From: JAICUY01 sp038250515 | Lineage (GTDB): Bacteria; Chloroflexota; Limnocylindria; QHBO01 | Length of the DNA stretch: 64,000 nt | Assembly: GCA_038250515.1 (NCBI GenBank) | Contig: JBBSCG010000005.1 | Coordinates: 7,403-71,402, forward strand | Reading direction: 5' to 3' | Shown: piece after piece, positions 33,823 to 41,139 of the stretch | Layout: the number at the start of each line of letters is the position of its first letter | Numbering within the stretch: position 1 is the first letter of the stretch | The notes under the pieces: generated by a model | The model's database searches: none | The model's input: the letters and a program-made list of their open reading frames with translations, nothing else | Told to the model about the DNA's origin: nothing | Position numbers and translations under genes: made by a program

Positions 33823-34896
33823 TCAGGTTCCGGCTCCCGGGCCGGTGGCCAGCGTCTCCGTGCCGGCCATGCTGTCGTGCGCGTCGCTCGCCGCGCGAAG
33901 GACCGGATGGCTGCGACTCCATTCGGCGATGACCTCGGGGATCCGCGCACTGGCAGCTTCCGACGCAACACCGATGGCGTGCTCGACCATGCGCGCCTTG
34001 GCCCGTCCGTGGGTCACGATGCTCACGCCGCGCACGCCGAGCAGCGGCGAGCCACCGTATTTCTCGTAGTCGAACCGCTGCTTGATGCGCTCGAAGCCCG
34101 GCCGCAGCGCAAGGAGCGCCAGCGGAGCCATCGGCCCCTGCTGCAGGTCCGCGCGCAGCGCGCGGAAGATGTAGCCGGTCAGTCCCTCGAACAGCTTGAT
34201 CACCACGTTCCCCACGAACCCGTCGCAGACGACGACGTCGGCCGCATGGCCGATCATGTCGTGCGCCTCCACGTTGCCGACGAAGTTGAGGTCGGCGGCT
34301 GCCAGCAGCGCGTTGGCCTCGCGGGTCAAGGCGTCGCCCTTCTCCGCCTCCTCGCCGATGTTCAGCAGGCCGACGCGCGGCCGCGATACCTTCAGCACAC
34401 GTTCGGCGAAGATGGCGCCCATTGCCGCGAACTGAAGGAGATTGGCCGCGCTCGAGTCGACGTTGGCGCCCACGTCGAGCAGCATGATCGGACCGCTGGC
34501 GCTGACCATGTGCGCGGGCAGCGCCGGCCGGTCGATGCCCTCGATCCGCCCCAGGCGCAGGATCGCCGCGGCCATCTGGGCGCCGGTGGAGCCGGCGCTG
34601 ACGACGGCATCGGCCTCGTGATTACGGACCAGGTCGGTGGCGACACGGATCGAGGCCCGACGCTTGACGCGCAGAGCCGCTGCGGGGTGCTCCCCCATCT
34701 CGATCACCTCGGGCGCGTCGACGAAACGTACGCTCGCCGGTCGACCGTGACCGTATTCGCTGATCTCACGCTCGATGCGCGGCACGTCGCCGACCAGGAT
34801 CACCTCGTCAGCATGCGCCGCGGCGTAGTTCAGGGCGCCGCGCACCACCTCTCGCGGTGCGTGATCGCCGCCCATCGCATCGACCGCGATGCGCAT
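33823..34896 (-). CDS. plsX: Phosphate acyltransferase PlsX
   Basis: 357 residues. It converts acyl-ACP to acyl-phosphate, the donor for phosphatidic acid synthesis. It begins with the invariant IAVDAMGGDHAP. A GSTGAQMA region near 101-108, a GANVDS segment near 151 and a NIGEEAEKG block near 190 are typical. It sits in the rpmF-plsX series; acpP, its substrate carrier, is two genes downstream. Confidence 0.96.
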   Translation of the reverse strand: MRIAVDAMGGDHAPREVVRGALNYAAAHADEVILVGDVPRIEREISEYGHGRPASVRFVDAPEVIEMGEHPAAALRVKRRASIRVATDLVRNHEADAVVSAGSTGAQMAAAILRLGRIEGIDRPALPAHMVSASGPIMLLDVGANVDSSAANLLQFAAMGAIFAERVLKVSRPRVGLLNIGEEAEKGDALTREANALLAAADLNFVGNVEAHDMIGHAADVVVCDGFVGNVVIKLFEGLTGYIFRALRADLQQGPMAPLALLALRPGFERIKQRFDYEKYGGSPLLGVRGVSIVTHGRAKARMVEHAIGVASEAASARIPEVIAEWSRSHPVLRAASDAHDSMAGTETLATGPGAGT

Positions 34897-34909
34897 CAGC
34901 TCGGGGACG

Positions 34910-35113
34910 TCAGCCCTGGCTCTCCGCCGGCGTGACCGGCTCGACCGGGACCGCCTCGCGTCCGGCGTAATAGCCGCAGGTCGGGCAGACGTGGTGCGCG
35001 CGCTTCAGCTCGTGACAGTGGTCGCACTCGACGAGCGGCGGCGCGCTGATCGCCAGATGAGCACGACGCTCGCCCTGACGCGCTTTCGATACTTTTCGCT
35101 TGGGAACGCCCAC
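34910..35113 (-). CDS. rpmF: Large ribosomal subunit protein bL32 (zinc-binding form)
   Basis: 67 residues from GTG 35113, with AGGAG 6 nt upstream. MGVPKRKVSKARQ is the L32 start. Zinc ligands are Cys30, Cys33, Cys43 and Cys46, so this is the C+ (zinc) paralogue. It follows yceD in the conserved yceD-rpmF-plsX order and has its own -10 element. Confidence 0.95.
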   Translation of the reverse strand: MGVPKRKVSKARQGERRAHLAISAPPLVECDHCHELKRAHHVCPTCGYYAGREAVPVEPVTPAESQG

Positions 35114-35147
35114 GCGGAACTCCTAAGGAACAAGAACGGGACGCCGA

Positions 35148-35153
35148 AGTATA
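35148..35153 (-). promoter_or_regulatory. -10 element upstream of rpmF
   Basis: TATACT on the minus strand, with a partial -35 (TCGCAA, 17 nt spacing). It lies between yceD and rpmF, about 35 nt before the rpmF start. Confidence 0.5.
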
Positions 35154-35192
35154 GGGGGTAACCGATGCCATTGCGAATGCGCGGCCCGTCGA

Positions 35193-35732
35193 CTAGTGGT
35201 CGCCCGGCTGGTCGAGCAGCCGGGCCAGCGCCGCCAGCCGTGGGTCGATCTCGGCCGGCCCGTGGTCGTGCGGCCCGCTGGCCAGGCTCTGCCCGCATTC
35301 GGCGCACAGCCCCGGACAGTCAGGTCGACACAACGGGTGCATCGGCTCGGTGAGCAGCAGCTCATCGTGCAGTACGCGATCGAGCTCGACCTCGTGGTGC
35401 GCGGTGATGGCCTGCACCTCCTCGTCGTCCGATGGCTGGGCCAACGGTGTGCCGCTCTCCGGATCGACGGAGGGCAGGAATTCCTCGGAGATCGGCACGG
35501 TCACCTCGTCGACGTACGGATCCAGGCAGCGCGCGCAGATGCACAGCATCGGCGCGGCGGCCGTGCCACGCACCAGGACGCCACGGTTCGTGCGCTGCAG
35601 GCGCACGTCAAGGTCCATCGGTCCGGCGAGCTCGACGTCGGAGCCGAGCGTGACGTAATGATCGCGCAGGTGGTAGTCGCGAATCGCGCCGGGCGGCTCA
35701 TGGAGCAGCCCGACGACGTTGAATGAGGTCAT
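35193..35732 (-). CDS. yceD: YceD/DUF177 family protein
   Basis: 179 residues. The DUF177 core includes VRGTAAAPMLCICARCLDPY (about 54-73) and a C-terminal CRPDCPGLCAECGQS Cys cluster (about 137-151), probably binding metal. The family accompanies rpmF and is linked to 23S rRNA/L32 assembly in plants and bacteria; its exact role is unresolved. The ATG overlaps the preceding gene by 4 nt. Confidence 0.88.
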   Translation of the reverse strand: MTSFNVVGLLHEPPGAIRDYHLRDHYVTLGSDVELAGPMDLDVRLQRTNRGVLVRGTAAAPMLCICARCLDPYVDEVTVPISEEFLPSVDPESGTPLAQPSDDEEVQAITAHHEVELDRVLHDELLLTEPMHPLCRPDCPGLCAECGQSLASGPHDHGPAEIDPRLAALARLLDQPGDH

Positions 35733-36301
35733 GGCCGCTTGGCGGGCTGGACCGGCTCCTGCTCAGTGGCGGTCCGGGGCTGCACGCCGTCGTCCGCGCG
35801 CGGCGGCTCCGGCAGACGGTGTCGGTCGTCGAGCATGTCGATCCCCCGTTTGATGCTGGTCAGCGCCTTGATGCATTCGCCCTCGAGCCGAATGAGCACA
35901 CCGGCCGCGTACTCATCCGCGCCTCTGCGCACCTCGGCGGCTTCGTCGTTCGCGGCGTCGAGCAGCTCGCGTGCCCGTTGCTGGGCCATCCGCACCAGCT
36001 CGCGCTCCTCGAGCATCTGGGCCGCCTGCTCCTGGGCTCGGGCGATGACGGCGCCGGCCTCTTCGGTTGCGTGATCGGTGATGCGCCCGGCGTCTTCGGT
36101 GATCCGCTTCGCCTGGCGCACCTCCTCGGGAACGGAGACGCGCAGCTGGTCGATCAGCTCGAGCAGGCCGGCCTGTTCGACCACGATGTTGTTCGTCAGC
36201 GGCAGCTTCTTGCCGTTTCCGACCAGCGACTCGAGACGCTCAACGAGGAAGATGATGTCCGTGGCGGGACCCTCCGACGGCTCGTGCGCAACCTGAGCCA
36301 A
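35729..36301 (-). CDS. DivIVA/AtpF-like coiled-coil protein
   Basis: 190 residues, mostly one long charged helix (about 55-150: Arg/Glu/Ala repeats such as ARAQEQAAQMLEERE) after a short conserved head with DIIFLVERLESLVGNGKK. Similar proteins occur beside coaD in Actinobacteria and Chloroflexi and are variously annotated as DivIVA-domain or ATPase subunit-like; function unknown. No signal peptide. The start is a TTG at 36301 with no ribosome binding site and a perfect TATAAT only 9 nt upstream, suggesting a leaderless or near-leaderless mRNA. Confidence 0.75.
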   Translation of the reverse strand: MAQVAHEPSEGPATDIIFLVERLESLVGNGKKLPLTNNIVVEQAGLLELIDQLRVSVPEEVRQAKRITEDAGRITDHATEEAGAVIARAQEQAAQMLEERELVRMAQQRARELLDAANDEAAEVRRGADEYAAGVLIRLEGECIKALTSIKRGIDMLDDRHRLPEPPRADDGVQPRTATEQEPVQPAKRP

Positions 36302-36310
36302 GTGCTGGCG

Positions 36311-36316
36311 ATTATA
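36311..36316 (-). promoter_or_regulatory. Consensus -10 TATAAT directly before the DivIVA-like gene
   Basis: The minus strand reads TATAAT, ending 9 nt before the TTG start; no good -35 is visible. It lies in the 23 nt gap after coaD. Confidence 0.5.
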
Positions 36317-36324
36317 GACCCGCC

Positions 36325-36816
36325 TCAGCGCACCTCATCCATGCGGGCTCGAAGCGCGTCCACGACCGGCGTCGGAACCATGCCCGACACGTCACCGCCG
36401 AACTGCGCGACCTCCTTGGCGAGCGTTGAGGACAGGTAGCCGAACTCGAGCGCGCTCATCAGAAACGTGGTGTCAACCGAGGGCTCGAGCTTGCGGTTGG
36501 TGTGCGCCATCTGGAGCTCGGCCTCGAAGTCGCTGACTGCACGCAGCCCGCGAACAATGAAGCCGGCACCGCTGCGCCGCGCGAACTCGACCGTCAGCCC
36601 GTCGAAGGCCTGCACCTCGACATTGTCACCAAAGTCGGCCACGGATGCGCGGACCAGCTCGACGCGCTCGCCGACGTCGAAAATCGGCTGCTTCTTCGGG
36701 TTGTTGAGCACGCCGATCACCAGGCGGTCGAAGAGCGTCGCCGCACGCCGGGCGACGTCGAGGTGGGCGTTGGTCATGGGGTCAAACGACCCGGGAAAGA
36801 CCGCGACGCGGCTCAT
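36325..36816 (-). CDS. coaD: Pantetheine-phosphate adenylyltransferase
   Basis: 163 residues, the penultimate step of coenzyme A synthesis. The nucleotidyltransferase motif PGSFDPMTNAHLD (8-20) has Ala17 where the usual TxGH motif has Gly, a mild oddity. A later region (SALEFGYLSSTLAKEVA near 124-140) matches the family's SS-VKE block. Length is normal. It overlaps rsmD by 4 nt in the conserved rsmD-coaD pair. Confidence 0.95.
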   Translation of the reverse strand: MSRVAVFPGSFDPMTNAHLDVARRAATLFDRLVIGVLNNPKKQPIFDVGERVELVRASVADFGDNVEVQAFDGLTVEFARRSGAGFIVRGLRAVSDFEAELQMAHTNRKLEPSVDTTFLMSALEFGYLSSTLAKEVAQFGGDVSGMVPTPVVDALRARMDEVR

Positions 36817-37364
36817 GGCTCGGCTGCTCCATCGGTCTGCAGAAAGGTAAGTGACGTCTCGCCGAAGCGCCGTTCACGCCAGGCGACGAGCGCGCGTGGT
36901 GCGGGCACATCGGTCCGCCAGAAATGCTTGACGACCACCGTCGCCTCCTCGGCCAGATGCGGCAGCAGCAGCTCAAGCGGCGCGAGGATAGCACGCTCGG
37001 CGTACGGCGGATCCAAAAAGACAAGGTCATACCGATGCGCCGGCTCCGCCCTCAACACGCGCAGCACATCCCCCGATTGCACGCTTGCGCCGCCTTCGAG
37101 GTGCGCCCGCTCGAGGTTCGCGTGCAGCGCACGCACGGCTTCGCGCCCGCGCTCGACGAAGGTGCAGCTGGATGCGCCGCGCGACAGCGCCTCGATCCCA
37201 ATCGCACCGCTGCCCGCGTACAGGTCAAGGACGTCGGCGTCCACCACGCGCGCCCCGAGAATGCCAAACAGCGTTTCCTTGACCCGGTCGGTGATCGGTC
37301 GCGTTGCCCGATCGCGGGGCGCGGTGAGCGGAACGCCACGTGCCGTGCCGGCGATCACCCGCAT
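36813..37364 (-). CDS. rsmD: 16S rRNA (guanine966-N2)-methyltransferase
   Basis: 183 residues. It begins MRVIAGTARGVPL, then RPITDRVKETLFGIL, the AdoMet loop DLYAGSGAIGIEALSRG (about 46-62) and the catalytic DPPY in VFLDPPYA (about 116-123). It methylates G966 of 16S rRNA. The start overlaps the recG stop by 1 nt. Confidence 0.95.
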   Translation of the reverse strand: MRVIAGTARGVPLTAPRDRATRPITDRVKETLFGILGARVVDADVLDLYAGSGAIGIEALSRGASSCTFVERGREAVRALHANLERAHLEGGASVQSGDVLRVLRAEPAHRYDLVFLDPPYAERAILAPLELLLPHLAEEATVVVKHFWRTDVPAPRALVAWRERRFGETSLTFLQTDGAAEP

Positions 37365-39451
37365 CAGGCCGCGTCACCCTCCTCTTCGAGCGGCGCGAAG
37401 TCGGCGCGCAGTCGAGCCAGCTCCGGCCGATCGGCCAACGCCGGATCGCGGGTGACGATGTCATCGGCCAGCTCTCGCGCGCGCTCGGCGAGCTTCAGGT
37501 GGCGCGGCTCGAACAACGATGCGACGCGCAGTGGTGGCAGCCCCGCCTGCCGCGTGCCGAGCAGATTGCCGGCGCCGCGCAGCTGCAGGTCCGCCTCGGC
37601 GATCGCGAATCCATCGCTGGAGCCTCGAACCACCTCCAGGCGACGGCGTGCAAGCTCGTCATCGGCGTCGGAAACGAGGATGCAGAACGACCGGTGCGGA
37701 CCGCGGCCCACCCGGCCACGCAGCTGATGCAGCTGGGCGAGGCCGAACCGCTCGGCGTCCTCGACCAGCATGACCGATGCGTTCGGCACGTCGATCCCGA
37801 CCTCGATCACGGTCGTCGCCACCAGCACGTCGATCTCCGCGGCAGCGAATGCCTTCATCGACTGGTCGCGGTCGGCGGCCTTCTGCTGGCCATGCACCAG
37901 GCCGATGCGCAGGTCCGGCAGCCGGCCGCGCAGCCGCTCGACCTCGGCCTCGGCCGATGCCGCCGCCAGCACCTCCGACTCGTTGACCAGCGGGACGACC
38001 ACGAACGACTGCCGGCCATCGGCCGCCTCGCTCGCCAGGAAGGCCTCGATCTTCGGGAGTGCGCGACGGTCGCGCACCTCGGTGCGGATCGGCTGACGGC
38101 CGGGGGGCAGCTCGCGGATGGTGCTGATCGAGAGGTCGCCATACACCGTCAGCCCCAGGGTGCGTGGGATGGGCGTCGCGGTCAGGGCCAGGACGTGCGG
38201 CTCGAGGTCCGCGCCCTTGGCCTGCAGTCTGGCACGCTGGCCTACACCGAAGCGATGCTGCTCGTCGATCACCGCCAGGCCCAGCCGCCGGAACGTCACG
38301 GCCTCGCTGATCACCGCATGCGTGCCGATCACCACGTCGACCTCACCGGCCTCGATGGCCGCGTGGATCTCGCGCTTCTGTGCGGCCGGCAGCGAGCCGG
38401 AGAGGAACGCGGCGCGCACGCCGAGCGCCTCGAGCAGCGGCGATTGGCCGGCGTGATGCTGTCGCGCCAGGATTTCCGTCGGCGCCATGAGCGCTCCCTG
38501 CCAGCCGGCGCGCACGGCCGCGGCCAGCGCAACCGCCGCGACCGCGGTCTTGCCGCTGCCGACGTCACCCTGCAGCAGGCGGCGCATCGGCCGCTCGGCA
38601 GCAAGGTCGGCCACGATCTCGTCGATCGCAGCGCTCTGGTCACCGGTGAGCGCGAAGGGAAGCTGCGCCACGATGGCGGCCAGCTCATGCGGCGCCACGC
38701 CGATCCCCGGCGCGCGAAGGGAGCCGCGTGCGACGCGAGCCTGCGCCAGACCCAGCTGCAGTGCAAGCAGCTCGTCGAAGGCCAGCCGGTCGAGCGCCGG
38801 CCGCACATCGTCCTCGTCCTCCGGAAAGTGGACGGTGTGCAGCGCCTCGGCGAGGCCGGGAAGGCTGGCTCGCTCGTGGGCTCGCAGCGGATCTGCGATG
38901 AGCGGGAGGCATCGGTCGAGAATGCGCGCCAGGAGCTCGCGCACGCGCTTCTGGGTGACGCCGCCGGTGAGCGGATAGACCGGCACCACCCGCGCCGTGT
39001 GCAGCGACTCGAGTCCCGCCGGGGAGAAATCGGGGCTGGTGAACTGGCGGCGCCAGCCGCGCTCCGTCACTTTGCCGCTGACCACGACCTCGACGCCGGG
39101 CTTCAGCTTCGTCTCGACGTAGCGACGGCCGAACCAGATCGCCTCCGCGCTGCCGGTGTCGTCGGCGAGCTGCGCGATCACGCGCTGCGGCTTGCGGCCG
39201 AATCCCTTCTCTATCCGCACCGTTTCGACGCGGACCAGCGCCGACTGTTTCTCGTCGGGAACAAGGCTGTCCAGCGTGCGCAGATCGCTGAAGTCGTCGT
39301 AGCGGAACGGCAGGTAGAAGAGCGCCTGCCGAGGCGTGCCGATCCCCAGCCGCTGAAGCATTGCCGCGTGACGGGCGAGGTCCGGCAGTACGCGGCGAAT
39401 CGGCCCATCGAGGTCAGCCTCGCCAAGCTCGGGCGTGACAAGCTCGGTCAC
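37364..39451 (-). CDS. recG: ATP-dependent DNA helicase RecG
   Basis: 695 residues. An N-terminal wedge/OB domain (about 60-170) precedes SF2 helicase motifs: GDVGSGKT (Walker A), DEQHRFGV (motif II) and QLRGRVGRG (motif VI near 600). It reverses stalled replication forks and processes Holliday junctions. The GTG start overlaps the upstream kinase gene by 4 nt; rsmD and coaD follow in an often-seen order. Confidence 0.97.
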   Translation of the reverse strand: MTELVTPELGEADLDGPIRRVLPDLARHAAMLQRLGIGTPRQALFYLPFRYDDFSDLRTLDSLVPDEKQSALVRVETVRIEKGFGRKPQRVIAQLADDTGSAEAIWFGRRYVETKLKPGVEVVVSGKVTERGWRRQFTSPDFSPAGLESLHTARVVPVYPLTGGVTQKRVRELLARILDRCLPLIADPLRAHERASLPGLAEALHTVHFPEDEDDVRPALDRLAFDELLALQLGLAQARVARGSLRAPGIGVAPHELAAIVAQLPFALTGDQSAAIDEIVADLAAERPMRRLLQGDVGSGKTAVAAVALAAAVRAGWQGALMAPTEILARQHHAGQSPLLEALGVRAAFLSGSLPAAQKREIHAAIEAGEVDVVIGTHAVISEAVTFRRLGLAVIDEQHRFGVGQRARLQAKGADLEPHVLALTATPIPRTLGLTVYGDLSISTIRELPPGRQPIRTEVRDRRALPKIEAFLASEAADGRQSFVVVPLVNESEVLAAASAEAEVERLRGRLPDLRIGLVHGQQKAADRDQSMKAFAAAEIDVLVATTVIEVGIDVPNASVMLVEDAERFGLAQLHQLRGRVGRGPHRSFCILVSDADDELARRRLEVVRGSSDGFAIAEADLQLRGAGNLLGTRQAGLPPLRVASLFEPRHLKLAERARELADDIVTRDPALADRPELARLRADFAPLEEEGDAA

Positions 39452-40041
39452 GCTGCCACGGCTCCGGTAAACGCGACGATCTGTCGAAGCGGGGGTCGGT
39501 ACCCGTCGGTGGTGTCGACGCGGAGAATGGGGATCTCGAGGCGCAGCGGCTCGAAGCGACCGCCCTCCAGCTCCAGCCTGAGGTCTGCCTGCCGCAGGAT
39601 GTCCTTGTGTGCGGGATGCCGATCGGGGGCGCCGGTTCGTGCGGCGTAACGCGCGTGGAGAAGCTCGGCGGCCGCCTGGCAGTGAATCAGGGTCGCAACG
39701 CTTGCGGCGACGAACGGCCGCAGCTCAGGCTCGGAGCGGTCACGTCTGAAGTTGCTCTCGACGATGGCGCCCAACCCGGCTGAGAGCAGACTGCGGAGCA
39801 CGTCGCACAGAAGGGCGTATGCCGCATCGCCCAGTCGCCGGGAAGCTTCAAGATCGGGTGCGCCAAGCACGTCGGCGAGCGTCTCCTTCATGCCATCCTT
39901 GGTCAGCAACGGCAGCCGCAGCTCGCCGGCAAGCCGGTTTGCCAGCGTTGTCTTGCCGCTGCCGGGGGCGCCGGACACGATGACGAGCGTAGGTCTCCTC
40001 GGGCCACTCAATTGCACCGCCCGATCGTAGCGTGCTACCAT
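39448..40041 (-). CDS. AAA_33-type P-loop protein (predicted small-molecule/nucleotide kinase)
   Basis: 197 residues from the ATG at 40041. Walker A GAPGSGKTTLANRLA (about 24-38), then LLTKDGMKETL and AIVESNFRRDRSE, the layout of zeta-toxin-like or chloramphenicol-phosphotransferase-like kinases. Substrate unknown. It is translationally coupled to recG (4 nt overlap). The longer frame upstream runs across the rpmB promoter and is rejected. No antitoxin-like partner is present, so a toxin role is not supported. Confidence 0.75.
   Translation of the reverse strand: MVARYDRAVQLSGPRRPTLVIVSGAPGSGKTTLANRLAGELRLPLLTKDGMKETLADVLGAPDLEASRRLGDAAYALLCDVLRSLLSAGLGAIVESNFRRDRSEPELRPFVAASVATLIHCQAAAELLHARYAARTGAPDRHPAHKDILRQADLRLELEGGRFEPLRLEIPILRVDTTDGYRPPLRQIVAFTGAVAA
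40012..40041 (+). promoter_or_regulatory. Promoter of rpmB
   Basis: TTGCAC (40012-40017), 18 nt spacer, TGC-TACCAT (-10 at 40036-40041). The predicted leader is about 57 nt. The -10 overlaps the start codon of the divergent kinase gene. Confidence 0.6.
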
Positions 40042-40104
40042 CGTCGTCGCTCCGGCGCCGCCCAACGTGCGCGCCGGTTCGTTCGTGACTGGAGACCCTC
40101 TTAC

Positions 40105-40296
40105 ATGGCACGTCAGTGCGATATCTGCGGCAAGAAGCCGATTACCGGCTGGAATCCGCAGTCGGTCGGGATGAACCGTAAGCGCGCCCTGCGCCGCTGG
40201 CTCCCGAACCTGCAGCCGCTGGTGGTGCAGCGTGACGGGCACGCGGTCAACGTCAAGGCCTGCTCACGCTGCCGTCGGACCGCCCAGAAGGTCTGA
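40105..40296 (+). CDS. rpmB: Large ribosomal subunit protein bL28 (zinc-binding form)
   Basis: 63 residues. MARQCDICGKKP starts the protein, GMNRKRALRRWLPNLQ is the L28 core, and Cys5, Cys8, Cys53 and Cys56 form a zinc site. GGAG lies 10 nt upstream of the ATG at 40105. It is monocistronic, divergent from the recG unit, with its own promoter and strong terminator. Confidence 0.96.
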   Translation: MARQCDICGKKPITGWNPQSVGMNRKRALRRWLPNLQPLVVQRDGHAVNVKACSRCRRTAQKV

Positions 40297-40317
40297 CCCT
40301 CGCCGCCTGACCGATGC

Positions 40318-40350
40318 GCCCGCCTCGTCCGAGGCGGGCTTCGTTGTTTC
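40318..40350 (+). terminator. Rho-independent terminator of rpmB
   Basis: GCCCGCCTC (40318-40326), loop GTCC, GAGGCGGGC (40331-40339), then TTCGTTGTTT. A perfect 9-bp stem with a T-rich tail, 22 nt after the rpmB stop. Confidence 0.88.
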
Positions 40351-40676
40351 CGGCGCGGAATTGCAGCCGGACTCGCTGGGCGGTGCAAATGTCGGTCTGA
40401 GCAGCGGTATCCCAGTCCAGCGAGCGTCGCGCGCGCGGCAGCACGCGTGTCCACGCTCAGCCAAGTGGCTTCGGCCGCTTGCGCGACCGTCCCGACCACG
40501 TTGGCGCGATTCACGCCGACATGGCGGTCGGGGGGTTCGCGGGTCGAGTGGAACGCTGACCGAGCGAATTGACGAAGAAGGACTTAGCAAGGTCCCAAAT
40601 CGGACCAAAATCGGCCCGTTCCCCTTCCTTCGCTGACTCGCACGCTGAGCGTTCCAAGAACGAACGGGTAGACGGG
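40351..40676. other. Intergenic region with no recognised gene
   Basis: About 325 nt between the rpmB terminator and the dtd stop. No conserved open frame, tRNA or strong terminator was seen. Small structures only: GGAACGCT (40551-40558) is inverted as AGCGTTCC (40647-40654), and GGTCC-CAAATC-GGACC forms a short hairpin near 40591-40606. Parts are less GC-rich than the coding neighbours. Confidence 0.5.
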
Positions 40677-41135
40677 TCAGCCCGACGGCAGGTCGCGGTC
40701 CGAGTCGAGAACCAGCGTGAACGGGCCGTCGTTGACGAGCTCGACCTCCATCGAGGCGCCGAAGCGACCTGTCGCAACCTCGAAGCCCAGCCCGCGAAGC
40801 CGGTCAACGAAGCGCTCGATCAGCGGTTCGGCCATGTCGGGAACTGCAGCGCCGGTGAAGCCGGGTCGCCGGCCGCGACGCACGTCGGCCAGCAGCGTGA
40901 ACTGGCTCACCACCAGGAATGAGCCGCCGGCATCGGCCGCTGCCAGGTTGGTGCGACCCGACTCGTCCTCGAAATAGCGCAGTCCGCCGAGTTTGTCGGC
41001 CATGCGATCGATGCGCTCCTTGGTATCGCTCGGCGCCACTCCCGCCAGCACCACCGCTCCCCGACCTATCTCGCCCACTGCCTGGCCACCGACGCGCACG
41101 ACGGCGCGCGTCACGCGCTGCACGACCAGGCGCAT
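40677..41135 (-). CDS. dtd: D-aminoacyl-tRNA deacylase
   Basis: 152 residues. It hydrolyses D-amino acids (and Gly-tRNA-Ala) from tRNA. The catalytic SQFTLLADVRRGRRPGF (about 78-94) and the cross-subunit NDGPFTLVLDS motif (about 134-144, NxGPxT type) are both intact. Length is normal. Last gene of the yugP-rlmN-rpe-lipoprotein unit, 4 nt after its neighbour. Confidence 0.95.
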   Translation of the reverse strand: MRLVVQRVTRAVVRVGGQAVGEIGRGAVVLAGVAPSDTKERIDRMADKLGGLRYFEDESGRTNLAAADAGGSFLVVSQFTLLADVRRGRRPGFTGAAVPDMAEPLIERFVDRLRGLGFEVATGRFGASMEVELVNDGPFTLVLDSDRDLPSG

Positions 41136-41139
41136 CGGT

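Noticed and set aside
39448..40041. Zeta-like toxin of a toxin-antitoxin pair
   Set aside because: Only the P-loop kinase fold is supported; no antitoxin-sized neighbour, and it is coupled to recG.
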